The position numbers and the translations under genes were made by a program. From the NCBI RefSeq assembly GCF_000004825.1, contig NW_008805074.1, positions 1 to 64,000 of the forward strand: a stretch of 64,000 nucleotides of DNA, written 5' to 3'. Under the pieces are notes generated by a model, which ran no database searches, had not been told where the DNA came from, and saw only the letters and a program-made list of their open reading frames with translations. The DNA is from Heterostelium album PN500. Its lineage: Eukaryota; Evosea; Eumycetozoa; Acytosteliales; Acytosteliaceae. Below, piece after piece: positions 25,170-36,779 of the stretch (positions are counted from its first letter, which is position 1; every line of letters starts with the position of its first letter).

Positions 25170-25630
25170 AAACTCTTCATCAACGTTGAAGAATGTCATG
25201 TTTCTCATATTCATTATCGTTTGAGAGATCAGATTTGGGATCGACAGTTTAATAATTTTTTTATTAGCATCTGAATTCAAGTGCCCATATCCATACCAAG
25301 ATTTTAAATCATTGCATTTCCCATGGGACGGATCCGTCAACGATATAAATTCCTAAATAAGAATATTGATAGAAGGTCACAACGAATTGATTTCTCAGGA
25401 TAACAACACTCTAAAGGAAACAATTCAAAAACTTTGAAAGTATCGTATTCTCAATAGAGTGACCTTTAGAAAATCATTCATTCCTAAATACGCAGATCTA
25501 CATCCTCATTGTTTTCCAATATTGAAGAGTTTGCTTACTGGCCAACTCATCTTCATCATAATTCAAATCAGGAGATGATCTACAGATCCCCAACGATTTT
25601 CTTTGGACTTTTGTCCTTTCAGTTTTAAAA
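25170..25630. other. Possible decayed coding region
   Basis: This block is richer in G+C than its surroundings and has coding-like triplet texture on both strands, but every frame is broken by several stops. On the minus strand the 3' part reads LSIPNLISQTIMNMRN. On the plus strand a piece reads KYRILNRVTFRKSFIPKYAD. I cannot choose a strand or a family. It is most simply a degraded copy of a dispersed gene family. Confidence 0.25.
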
Positions 25631-26324
25631 GTTTACAATTCTTATCTTAGTTTTTTAGGTTGTTTTTTTTTAATAATATTTTTTAATAATAATTAATTAA
25701 TTTATATAAAAGATAGATCTAAATTAATTTAAATATTTTATTTCCTATTTTAAAGAATTTTTTTTTTTTTTTGTTTTTTTTGTTATTTTTAATAATAAAA
25801 AAGATTCCTTCTATTAACACCTGATTTAACAGATGATGATTTTCAACATTGATTAGATGTTCTTAAACAAACCTATTACTTTAAATGATAAAAAAAATAT
25901 TCTAGAATGAACATAAAATTGAAAAGACAATCCTTAAATATATATGATTATCGGGAATGAATCTGATTTTTCACGATTTGGTTCTTCTAATAACTAAAAT
26001 AATAACATTCCTATTCTATTCAAAAAAAAAAAACCAAAAATGTTATCTTAAAAGATTAATTACTAATTTTTAAAGAAAAAAAAAATAGATAAAATAAAAA
26101 ATAAGATTTTTTTTCAAGATCTATCTTGTTATTCTGTTGAACCTTTAGGATGACATTATTATTATTATTATTTGAATATATTGATTTGAATTATTTCATA
26201 AGTTGTACATTTTAAATGGTAATACATAAAAAAACTTGTATGTAATATAAGTTAAGAATATATATATTTTTAATTTTTCATTTTTTTTTGTTATGTTTAA
26301 AAATAGTCTACAATATTTATTCAA

Positions 26325-27212
26325 TTAGATATCGTGGACATCTTGAATTGAATTTGATAGAGCAGTCAAAGAACGTACGATCTCATCTTGTGCACCCAAT
26401 AAAACACCGACATTCAAGTCAGAGTCACCCAAAATCGAAACGATTACATTATTAACATTGAGATGGAATACTACTTTATCATCGAAATAACTAACAATAC
26501 TCTTATTTTTACCTGCTCTTAATTTGCTTGCCTATATATATAATGAACATAAAAGATTACGATAATATTATTTAATTAGTAATCAAATTCTTTGAAATAG
26601 CTTAATAATAATAATATATAAATAAATAAACAAATAAACAAATAAAACAATCTAATCTGATCTGATCTAATAATAGTTGATATAGATGATAAATAAATTA
26701 ATGTATAGTAAAAGTAATATTACATACTTGATCGGTTGCCAATGAGAAAGTTGATAAAAGTGAATTTTCAATTGCTTTTTCTTCCATAGTATTTGTGTCG
26801 ATTGCTAAATTTAATAATAGAAATTATGAACAAATATTGTTGTTGTTGTCAATAAACTAAACTATATTGATGTGATGATCGATCATCACAATCATATTTT
26901 TGTAATAGATCTACTGAATTTCAATACCTTTGGCTAAAACAAAACCATCTCTATCTGCAACTATAACGGAAGTACCTGGGAATCTATTAAATTAATGGGT
27001 ATATACATATATTAACAAACTGTTTATTCTTTTTTATCTTTAGAATTGCTATTACTACTACTACTGCTGCTTACCTATTAATAAGTTTTGAACAAAAAGC
27101 ATTTAAGTCCTAAAGTTTATTTATGATGAGATAAGATAAGATTAGAGATTGTTTTAACATTAAAATTAACAATATATTCCTTATTTAATGACAATATAAT
27201 GCTTACACTCAT
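26325..27212 (-). CDS. lamtor3: Ragulator subunit LAMTOR3 (MP1), roadblock fold
   Basis: Five small exons (27212-27207, 27109-27075, 26983-26928, 26804-26728, 26531-26325) give 126 residues, the usual LAMTOR3 length. The assembled protein begins MSDLNAFCSKLINRFPGTS, runs through VIVADRDGFVLAKA, and contains LSTFSLATDQASKLRAGKNKSIVSYF when the exons are joined. This matches the human block STFALATDQGSKLGLSKNKSII closely. The protein is a scaffold that dimerises with LAMTOR2 on late endosomes and lysosomes, anchors Rag GTPases and TORC1, and binds MAP kinase components. The first coding exon is only 6 nt (ATG AGT) before a GTAAGC donor. All phases are consistent. It is divergent from the V-ATPase assembly factor gene. 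Confidence 0.92.
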
Positions 27213-27542
27213 TTTATATTAAACTAACTAACTAATATATATTGATATTTATAATGAATAATAAAGTTGTTAACAATCAATAATCGACAATTAAAAATTT
27301 TTAGTAAAATTACTTTTTTTTTTTTTTTTTTTTTTAGGTTTGACCTGGTGAATGAAAAATAAGGAGGAAGTGAATAAAAATAAAACTATTTGATAGTTTG
27401 CAAAAATCAATTATTATTATTCTTTTATTATTGTATACATACATATTATTTATATTTATAAATATTATTATCTATTATTTTATTATTAGATATCTTAAAT
27501 ATTATTGATATTAAAGCCAACCAACCAACCAACCAACCAATA
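27213..27542. promoter_or_regulatory. Bidirectional promoter between LAMTOR3 and the CCDC115/Vma22-like gene
   Basis: Only 330 bp separate the two start codons. The region holds a T run at 27314-27335, the site TTTGACCTGGTGAATGA near 27338-27355, AT-rich DNA and a (CCAA)5 tandem repeat at 27519-27538 directly 5' of the plus-strand ATG. Shared control of the two lysosome-related genes is inferred from position only. Confidence 0.5.
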
Positions 27543-29027
27543 ATGTCTATCAATCCAAATAAGAAAAAGCAAGACCTTGAAAGGTTAATGGCTAAATATT
27601 TCGATGAATATCAATCATTACAATTGTTAAGAAGTCAATTGAATGAAGCATTAAAAACTGTAAGTATATCAATTACTTATATTTTCTTAATCATTTGTTT
27701 TATTAATAATGGGATATGTATGATATTCATTTAGGGATATTTCTTAATGAGTAAATCAAGAATGTCAATGGGTTTGAAATCATTGGGACAACTTCAATAT
27801 CCAGAGAATATGAAATCATCTGTATTAATTAAAAAGTAAGTGTATTTCAATCTGTATATAGATACAAAACACACAAACATCATTCATTTAGCTAACTGTT
27901 TTTTAAACAATAATCTTAGACCAATAGATTCAGATTGTTATATAGATTTAACCAAAGATTGTTATACAGTTCAAACTAAAGAAGAGATACAACAGAATCA
28001 TAATAATAATAATCATAGCCAACATCACAAACAACAACAACAACAGACACCTCAAGTTCTGCAGGACGACGACGAAGAAGACAATGTGTCGCCTTTCAGT
28101 CAGTACAATGGAACTTCATCGAATACAACTGCATCGTCAAAGACTGCCACCACCGCCAAAAAAATAGAAGAAGACTCTCAAACAAGAAAGAGAGCAACAG
28201 CAACAACAGAAAAGTCCGACAATAATAATAATAGCAGCAATGGTAATAAGAGTAATGGTGGAATGATGAAATCAACCTCGATGAATAGAATCGAACAACT
28301 ACTGGATTCTGCAACACTGACAGAGAGTTTCACTAGCAACGGAAACAACGGAAGAAAACACATCGATACTGCCGATCACACCACATCGGACGACGAGTAC
28401 GACGACTTCAGTAGTGACGACTACAGCGACGACGACAAGGACAGAGTCAGCCAGAAGATGGTTTCACTCACCAATCGTGTCAAGCGACAAAAGAAGAAAT
28501 CACTCAAAGCCAATCCAATCTACTGGTTCGGATTCCTCACACCCACCACACTCAAACAATCACAATCACAATTCAACCAAGGTAAGAAGAAGAAGAAGAA
28601 TTAAATTCATAATGTAACTCATGCATTCATGCATTAAACAACAAACAAACAAACAAATAACCGAAGAATCAAAAAAGAAGTTTCCACAACACACACACAC
28701 GCGCTCACACCCCGCTAAAAGATTTTTTTTTACCAGGTGTCATTTTTTTTAATGACTCACTTTTAAAAAAAACATAATAATATCTATTTCACAAAAATAT
28801 GCCAACTATCAACACAATCCAATCCCATTCCAGCAAAGCATTATTATCGAGATTATATCCACAATTGTTAATGCTATGATAATTACTGATTACTAATTCC
28901 GATTACTTTTTTTTTTTTTTTACTTCATATACTTGTAGCTGTCACATTATCTATAGAAATATCAAACAAATTGGCAAGAATGGACGCAATTCAAAATAGA
29001 TATTTCGAGATTAGTCAAATGAATTGA
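27543..29027 (+). CDS. CCDC115 / Vma22-like V-ATPase assembly factor
   Basis: Four exons (27543-27659, 27735-27835, 27920-28581, 28939-29027) encode about 322 residues. The conserved N-terminal helix pair reads YQSLQLLRSQLNEALKTGYF followed by LMSKSRMSMG...LGQLQYPENM, matching the CCDC115 pattern of a helix, then xxLAKARYAMG and xxLQY. The C-terminus has the hallmark NPIYWFGFLTPTTLKQSQ and a helix interrupted by the last intron (FNQ|AVTLSIEISNKLARMDAIQNRYFEI). Between them is a 200-residue Asn/Gln/Ser/acidic linker, longer than in animals. Known role: with Vma12 and Vma21, assembly of the V-ATPase Vo sector at the ER. The last intron is 357 nt and contains a GTCATT-T6-AATGAC inverted repeat near 28737-28756. 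Confidence 0.85.
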
Positions 29028-29453
29028 TGAATATGTAATAGGTCATTATATAATCATGTGAATGAATGATTGTTTTATCTATCCAATACAACAAAAACAA
29101 CAATATATCTTTCAACACCAAATATTACTTCGCAATAATACATCATTATTGTAATTATACTTAAATAAACGTCTGTTTGACGGTTAAATAGTGATGATGT
29201 TTAAATCTAACATCATTTTTTATCCCATCTTCCAAAGGTATTCTTACTTAGCTTGACTCAATATTATATTATGTATTATTGTATACTTGTATTTAGATAA
29301 TTATGTGTTTGATTTTATATTCTTTATAAATTTTAATTTATTTTTAAAATTTTGAACTTCTCTTTGTTTTAAAAAAGGTTTACTATATATTATTGTTAAG
29401 TTATTATTATTATATTTGTTTTAATTAATTAAATGATGATGAGTTGTTGGATG
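29028..29453. other. Convergent intergenic region
   Basis: This 426-bp A+T-rich spacer lies between the 3' ends of the V-ATPase assembly factor and N-acetylglutamate synthase genes. AATAAA-type signals can be found, but no other feature was seen. Confidence 0.5.
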
Positions 29454-32310
29454 TCAAGATTTCGATGCAATCGGCAAAACTGTGATGGGTTTACGTAAGG
29501 CTTCTTCAATCATCATACTTCCATCTTCGAATTTATCGTCACCATACCAAAAGACAGTGAAATGCTCGTCGGCTCTGAATGAACCTTGGCAACGTTGGAA
29601 GTACCATGGGTTAAGTGGGTTGTTGTTTCTGGAACGCCAGTACAACTTGTCGATGTCTCTCTGAAGGATTCTCCAGATCAAGTCACCCAAACCCAAACCT
29701 TGTGCCGATTTCTGTACGCAGAACTTACAGAGATATGGGATGTAGTCTGGCTTTTTGAAGGTGACAATGGCACAACCGTTGTACTGACCGTCAGCCGAGA
29801 CACAGAGATACAACTTGTAGAGATTCTCGTTGAGGTAGTCAAAGTAGTCTTCAGAGAGTGCACGACCAAAGCTGTCCTCGATGAGGATTCTCAGTCTTGG
29901 CATATCGACTTGGTTCAAGGTTTTGGCGTCAAACACCAACACCTTGTTGTCTTGGCACTTCTTTATGACGGTACCATTGGCGAGACGTGGGAACAGCAAT
30001 TGATGAGTGATATTCTCGATCGATGTTACGACGAGCGTGGTGGAAGCAGGCAGGTTATCTACGATTCTCTTCATCTGCTTGAGTTGTACTCTACGACGGT
30101 CGGTAGTGTGCTCGGCTTCCATCAAACGATGGTAGTCTTCGTCGAGATAGACAGTTGGGATTGCCTTGTGGTCAAAGTCGAGAATACCACCGTCGTTACA
30201 AGCAAAGATAATCTTGTAGGGCTGGATACGCTTGGCAAGCTCGAAAGTGGTGACGTCAGAGTTGATTGGAATCTCAAGACCGTCAGTAGTTTCGGCGACA
30301 GAGTCCCAGATTGGAATCTTACCCTTCTCGAGTGCCTGGGTGAGAAGGTCGTAGTCGAAGCTGTCGATCTTCATGGTGAGACCACCGTTTGGAACGGTGC
30401 CGGTCTTTCCAAACTCGAGTTCCTCTTCAGAGAGGGTGTCGTTGTCGGTTTGCTCAATGATTGGCTCGATCTCACAGATATCCGGAGTGAGAACAGAACT
30501 GCCGACACCGTTCTTCTTGATAGCTTCTTTCAGCTTGGCGGAACGGTCTCTACGCTCTTCAATGACCTGAGTGCATGGGAGACGGGCAATGTCGTTGAGT
30601 CCACCGTGAATGACGATGGGGAGCAGACCAAACTTGTACATGAAACAGAGGGAAGCAGCGGCTTGGTCGATACCGTACTGGGTTTCCAGGATTCTACGAC
30701 TGATCTTGACGATAGCAATCTTTCTTGGCGCACTACCACTAAAGTTTTGTAGCCAGTTGCGAACGTCTTTGATGTCTTTGACGGAACGAAGGAAGTCTTC
30801 AAACTCACGACGGCTCTGGAGGTTGGCTTCAAAGAGCATTTGGTCTTCCGAGGTTTGGTAGAGAGCAGCCTCAGAGTTGACACGACGAATCTCAGAGATG
30901 GAACGTTGTGCCTGACATGGATCCGATGTGAATCCACAGACCGAGTCGGAGCGAGGACGGTTGAGTTGACCAGATGATGGGACGGTGAGAAGATTGCCGG
31001 CACTGAGAGCCAATGAGTGGTTCTGTTGTTCCCATTTAGCGAGATGGTGGTGTTTGAGGAGTTGTTCAGGATTATCTACAAGATTCTCAGAGCTAGTGTG
31101 GACACGGTTGAGAGCCTTTGGCACGGCAAGCTTCATGTCAGTATCTGGTGTTGATGTATTATGAAGATGAGCTTCTCCAGAGGCAAAAGTGTCTGGTGTA
31201 GGAGAAGAAGGTGTAAGCTGAAGAATTGGCATTGAGCTAGGAGAAGGAAGTGTTCCTTGTCCATCGTCTTTTTCTTCTTTGATTTTGTCAAACTCCTCTT
31301 CAAGCTGGGTGAGTGAAGAGGAGGAAGAAGCTCCATCATTATTATTGTTGTTTTTGTTTTCTTCTTTCTTTTGTAATTGTGTTAGATCTTCAGTTGAAGA
31401 TGATTTAATCGATGGTAATGATGGTGAGTTGTTTTTGGATGAAACTCCGTTGATACTTAAAGATTTAGAGTGTTTCTTCTTTTTTAATTTTCTTTTCTTC
31501 TACAAAAAAATTAAATAATAAAGATATTTAGTTATTATTATTATTGTTGTTGTTAGTTGAAAAGTGTTGCTCTTTACTTACTTTTAATTTTGAATAGGTT
31601 TGTTCAGGATTGATACTTCTTCCTTTAGCTTTGAGGAGTTCAAGTTGAATCCAGGCGAAAAGAGTCAAGAGTTTTTCAATCAAGAAAAATGGAAGGAAGG
31701 AGATGATAAAAATGAGAAACTTGTAAAAGATACCAGAGAATGTGAGAATATTTATAGCGTCGTCATCAGGTTCGACTTGGTTCGGATGGTGTGAGGAGAC
31801 AGAGTGTGTCGAAGAGTTTGGATGTAGTTGTTTGTGACGTGCGGACTGGAGAATATGTTGACCAGCTTTGAATTGAGAGATTTGAGGGTAGTGATGATTC
31901 TTTCCACCGTTGTGTGGTGAATGATTATTAATGTTACTATTATTGCTACTACTACTATTGTTATTGTTATGGTTCGTGTTGTGATTGTTTGGGTTGTGGT
32001 TGCTGTGATTGCTACTATTTGGTTGTTTAGGAGAATGAAAAACAGTGGTCATCATGTAAAGTAACAAGTTTAGGAGGAGGCTGTCGGTTAGTCCACTCGA
32101 TGATCCAATCGGATAATCTTTTTCAAAGTGTTTTCTACTATTACTACTATTAGTTCCTTTAATACTACTATTATAGCAAACGCTGGTATATCTTGCAGCA
32201 GTCAAGTATCCACCACTCTGGACACTATGAAACAATGTACAAGAGTGTAACTGAAAGTTAAAGTTTACTTTCCTTCTATTTTTATTATTATGATTATTAT
32301 TAAATAACAT
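29454..32310 (-). CDS. N-acetylglutamate synthase (kinase-like plus GNAT domains) with a long N-terminal extension
   Basis: Exons 32310-31582 and 31499-29454 encode about 924 residues. The C-terminal 460 residues form the vertebrate/fungal-type synthase. They contain an amino-acid-kinase-like domain (IAIVKISRRIL..., LPIVIHGGLND..., NGGLTMKIDSFDYDLL, IFACNDGGILD), then the C-terminal acetyltransferase domain with VQKSAQGLGLGDLIWRILQRD and YWRSRNNNPLNPWYFQRCQGSF. Known reaction: acetyl-CoA plus glutamate to N-acetylglutamate, the first step of arginine synthesis, normally in mitochondria. The N-terminus is Arg/Lys-rich and lacks acidic residues for about 60 residues, which fits a mitochondrial presequence. 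It is followed by Asn/His-rich sequence and an unusual hydrophobic stretch (about residues 187-230, FLIFIISFLPFFLIEKLL). The total length is well above the usual 530-600. The 3' exon assignment is firm; the link to exon 1 rests on splice signals and phase 0. Confidence 0.85.
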
Positions 32311-35300
32311 GTTAATATTAAATTTGTATATTTTTTAAGTGAAAATAAAGAAAGAATATTGTTTTTTATTATTATTTTAAAGTGTAGAGGAAGATATCAG
32401 GTTGTTTAAACAACTATAATAATAACAACAATAATAGCATAATAAACGATAAAAACTCTTTGAATTAAATAAATATTCAGTACTAAACAGCATTATTATT
32501 ATTATTGAGATGATTGTAATATAATAATTTTTAGGCTGATGGTGATGCGTGTGGTATTTAAATCTTTTTGGTATTGGAGAACGAACGAGATGAAAAATGA
32601 GATGAGAAGAGATGGATTATTGCTATTGGTTGTTGAAGATAATGTGATTTCGAATGAAATCGACAGGATAGATATTAAACTTAATCTTGCAAGGTGTGTG
32701 CGAATAATATTATTGAATCTTGTCAAATCAATTTGTAAATTGAAGGAGAACAGACAAAACGAAAAACTTCGATGAGATGCATAGGATTTTCAAAAATGAA
32801 ACGTTGTATTTTGTGGACTACAAATTAAGATGAAGTCGAATATCTAAGATTTTGATATAGGTTTATAGTAAAATTTAAAAATGTATATTGTTGTTATTTC
32901 CATAAACGAATCATAGGGAATTTCAAATTTAGTTTTTAGTTTTTTAGTTTGTTGTTTTTTCTTCTTATTGTTTTGTTGTTATTGTTATTTTTTTTTTTTT
33001 TGTTTTAAATTTTAATAGTAATTTCGACCTACTTTAATCTGTTTAATAATAATAATTTTCCGAAACTTTAGTTTGTTTGGATTTGGTTGTTTTGATACTC
33101 GAATCTTATAGATGTTGATGATATTTCATGTTATTGTTTTAAACAACAAAACAAAAAAAAAAAACAATAACAAAATAACAATAATGCAATACTATTAAGA
33201 TAATATTAATTTTTTTGTTTTTTTTTTTTTTGTTATTATTATTATTTTGTTGTTGTTTGTGTTTTGTTGTTTTTTTTGTTTTGTTTTTAGGTATTTAGTT
33301 TTCGAGATATAAAGACTATGTTATTGTATATAGCTGTGTATTGCTGAGTCGATAGAAGGTGAGGCAATATTAAGTGATTTTGTGAGTAAAGTAGTACTTT
33401 CGTTTTTTTTTTTTTTGTTTTGCTAATGAATGAGATCTCTCACCACCACTAACAATAACAACAAGGTGCAATTACCTTTAAAAGTAAAAAAAGATAACAC
33501 GATAAAAATAAATTATTATTTTTTTTTCAATTTCGTTTAAAATTCACACATTTCCGACGAAGAGGGTGAATAGATAGATGTTAACAATTGTTCACCACAC
33601 AATACAATAATAATAAAACAAAAAATTAAAAAATAATAAAATAATAATTAAGATAATAACATTGCTTGTGTAAATGTATCTTTTTTACCACCAGCACCAC
33701 CACTTTTACTGTCAATCTACTTATTATAATTTTATCGATCTAATAAATACACTTATACAATCTTTGTAAGGTATGATTGTTATTGTTATTGTTATTGTTG
33801 TTGTATTTATATTGATGTATTTCTTGTCAAAGTGAAAATAAGACTTTGAGATGTTTGTAACTGTGATTAAAATGACAATAGTTTGTTGTTTGTTTGATTG
33901 TCTGATTCATATGACTGTCTTCTCACAACTCTATTGCTTATTGTTGTTATGTTGTTTGATCTTTTGCTATAAATATACTTTTTAAAAGAATATCGATAAT
34001 TGTTCTTTACTTTTTATACTTTGTACTGAGTTATATATATATATATATTCCGACAATTAAATAAAATTCTGTTGTTCTGTCTTTTTTCTTTTTCTGATTT
34101 TAAAAATTAAACTACTACTAAAGTATTATTGTCTTAATTCTAAAAAAAACTAGCTTAACTATATCTATATACAAAATAAACAAACAATAATAAAAAAATA
34201 ACTAAACTAAAACTATTATTATTTCCAATTAAGTTTTGATTATTGTGAGAACCATCTCTTTTGTCTTAAATGAATGGTCTCAGTTATTATTTAATTAAAT
34301 ATTTATATTTGTGCAAGTTATTATTAACCACAATTCACCAATTCGAGATGATTGGGGCGTCACTGCCTTTTTTTTTTTATTTCTTGTGAATTGAATTAAA
34401 TTGAACTGAATTGAAATGGTTCAAAGAAGTGTGAAAAAAAAACAGATATTTACCTGGTTATAAAACGCACACAATGATACAATATCAATTTTAATAATTG
34501 ATTGTAACATGAATTCTTCACTGATTTTGTTCGCGAGAATAGGTGAAAAAAAAAAAAATTATTTAAAAAATAAAAAAAAAATCAAAATAAAACGAATAAA
34601 AATTATAAAAAAAGAAATTTAATGGTTTTTATGCACACCCTTTGGTGAGACCAAGCGAAAGGTTTTTAGTTTGATTGTTTTCACAGCATACCTCTCACTT
34701 TTTGACTTCATTTCGTTTGAAAACATCGAATCGATTAAATTTGGAGGGAATTGTTTCTAATAATAAGTTTGTTATCTATTTATCTAAACAAATACTATAA
34801 TTATGTGTTCATTGTATTTTTATTATAAATATTATTACTATATATTAAACTTGTAAATATTTATATAATTGTAATTTATAGTTTAGTTAAAGTTGTTTCT
34901 TGATCTCATTTATTTATTTTATTAATGAATCTCTCTTTATCATTTCATTTTATGAATAAATCTATTACTTTCTTTTAAAATAAAAATAATAAATTTTAAT
35001 GGCTATCAAAAAAAAAACAGTGGTATTTTACACTTTATCATGAACAACATACTATTGGCATTAGTAACCTGAATAAATATATTTGTTGGTGGGTGTTATT
35101 TGTTTTTATCGTGGTGGGATACAATGAAGATCATATGATAGAATGATTACCACAAAAATGAATCATTTTTTTTTACTATATTTGTGATTACATTGCGCAG
35201 TTATACATAAACAAATTAAACTATGTAATACTAACATTAAAAATAATAATAATAATTTTGCTAAAGAAAAAAAATATACAAATAAACAGAAAAAGAAAGA

Positions 35301-36779
35301 TTGGTATTTATTAATTTTATATTTGGAGTTTATTCTATTGAATCAAGTGTAGGTGTGCTGCTTGAAAGATTTGTTAAGATAAATACCTTGTGACAATGTT
35401 TTCAAAGTTAGCCTCTATTCTTTTAAGAATCAGTAGCTTTTGAATTAATTTAAAAAGACTCGGATTCTATTGAATCAAGTGTAGGTGTTGTAGTATTTTC
35501 AAAAGTTTCACAATGCTCTTTTATACCAATCTTTCGTCTATTACACTTAAAGATTTAAATAATGTTTAGATGACGATATTCTCAAATTAGTGATTCTTAA
35601 TCACTAGGTCATGACATACTTCTCCGCTCATATTGAACATTCGAATTGAACATTTGTTGATATGGAATGAGCTGACAGATTTATAATAAGCTGAAGAGAT
35701 CTTTCTGTTTGACTTAAATACATATTATATAAAGTTGATTTTAATGTAATATATGTATAATTGTATTTTAATTTGATAGTTATTATAATTTTTTTGTTTT
35801 GTTATTCTTAACATTAAATTATAAACTTAAGTATAGCAAATAAACGAATGCTTTAATAGAAGAGTTGGATATAACATACTAGTCGACTTTAAAACTATGT
35901 TGAGTTCATTCTTCGATTATGTTATCATACCGATTCGAATAGATTTAAAATCAACTCTACATAAGTAATGAATTTTGAAATCCCGTTTTAAAGAATTTAA
36001 TTAATGTGTTAGAGAGAAACATAAAAAACAATCGGTTAATCAAAACAAAAAAAAACAAAATGACACCAAGACCTATTTCCGATTTAAGTCGGCTTTTTTT
36101 AAATTGAAAAAAAAAAAATAAAATGAAAAAATTCAAAACAATTCGCGGCTTCGGACCCAAATAATAATAATAACCATCCTGTTGTATACAACAATATAAT
36201 TTCGAATCAAATCGTCGAAACCAGAAACAAGACAAACAAACCAACAAACAAAAAATAAAAACAACAAACCAACAACCCAAATAAAAAACAGTCATATGTA
36301 AGTTTTCATTTTTTCTTTTTCTTTTTCTTTTTTTCTCTATATTATTGTTTTTGATCAAATAAATAATATCTATAAATATATAACAATACATTTTTTATAA
36401 CAATATAATATAACGGTTTCTTTATCTTATTCAATCAGATAGATAGATAGATTAGTAAGTAAATAAATAGGTTTTCAATCTTCTTTTCTGTTGTCGGTTT
36501 TTTTTTTTTTTTTTTTAATAACCCTTCGTTTTTTTTTTTTGAACACAAATGATATCAACTACATTTTTTAACCCCTAATAATACTCGCAAGCGAGTCAAC
36601 ACCAAAATTATATATATATACTCAATCTATTTCTATTTAACAAACTTTTTAGTTTACTTTTATATCTATCTATTGTTATAATATTATTTGTTTATTTATT
36701 ATTAGTAATAAGATATTAATATTATAATTATAGTTTTTTTTTTTTTAATATATATACTTATACAGACAGAATTATAAAA
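32311..36779. other. 4.5-kb divergent intergenic region between NAGS and purF
   Basis: This stretch is dominated by A/T homopolymers and TTATTG/TTGTTG repeats. A small hairpin with a GAG loop (TTGGT/ACCAA, 34642-34654) occurs in a G+C-richer patch followed by T5. T runs at 36499-36517 and 36531-36540 and A/T leaders precede the purF start. An open frame at 35957-36391 on the minus strand is Phe/Leu/Asn-rich and looks like filler, so I did not call it a gene. Confidence 0.45.
35332..35488. repeat. 25-bp direct repeat pair
   Basis: An identical 25-nt sequence occurs at 35332-35356 and 35464-35488, 132 bp apart (core TGAATCAAGTGTAGGTGT). On the minus strand both copies read TPTLDSIE and are followed within a few codons by a stop. 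This suggests a small tandem duplication of the 3' end of a decayed gene. The sequences between the copies are only loosely alike. Confidence 0.6.

Larger units (their letters stand above)
21266..26324. other. 5-kb gene-poor upstream region with scattered G+C-richer islands
   Basis: This is the longest gap in the window. Most of it is A/T homopolymer DNA broken by islands of more complex sequence at about 22300-22360, 22490-22680, 22880-23180, 23400-23470, 23690-23900, 24550-25110 and 25170-25630. Inverted repeats occur in several: TGTCA-T8-TGACA-like near 23018-23035, CTTTGAC-TT-GTCAAAG near 23139-23154, TGTCAGGTGACA near 24559-24570 and CCCCA/TGGGG around 24822-24855. I could not assemble a gene. 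The islands may be regulatory clusters for the RWP-RK gene or unannotated noncoding RNAs. Confidence 0.45.

Noticed and set aside
29586-30752. A 388-residue open frame antisense to N-acetylglutamate synthase
   Set aside because: It mirrors the strongly conserved synthase exon. Its length comes from codon bias, and its sequence shows no domain or low-complexity style typical of this genome.
35957-36391. A 144-codon minus-strand frame
   Set aside because: It is composed mainly of Phe, Leu, Ile, Tyr and Asn from A/T homopolymers, with no splice-supported partner or family.
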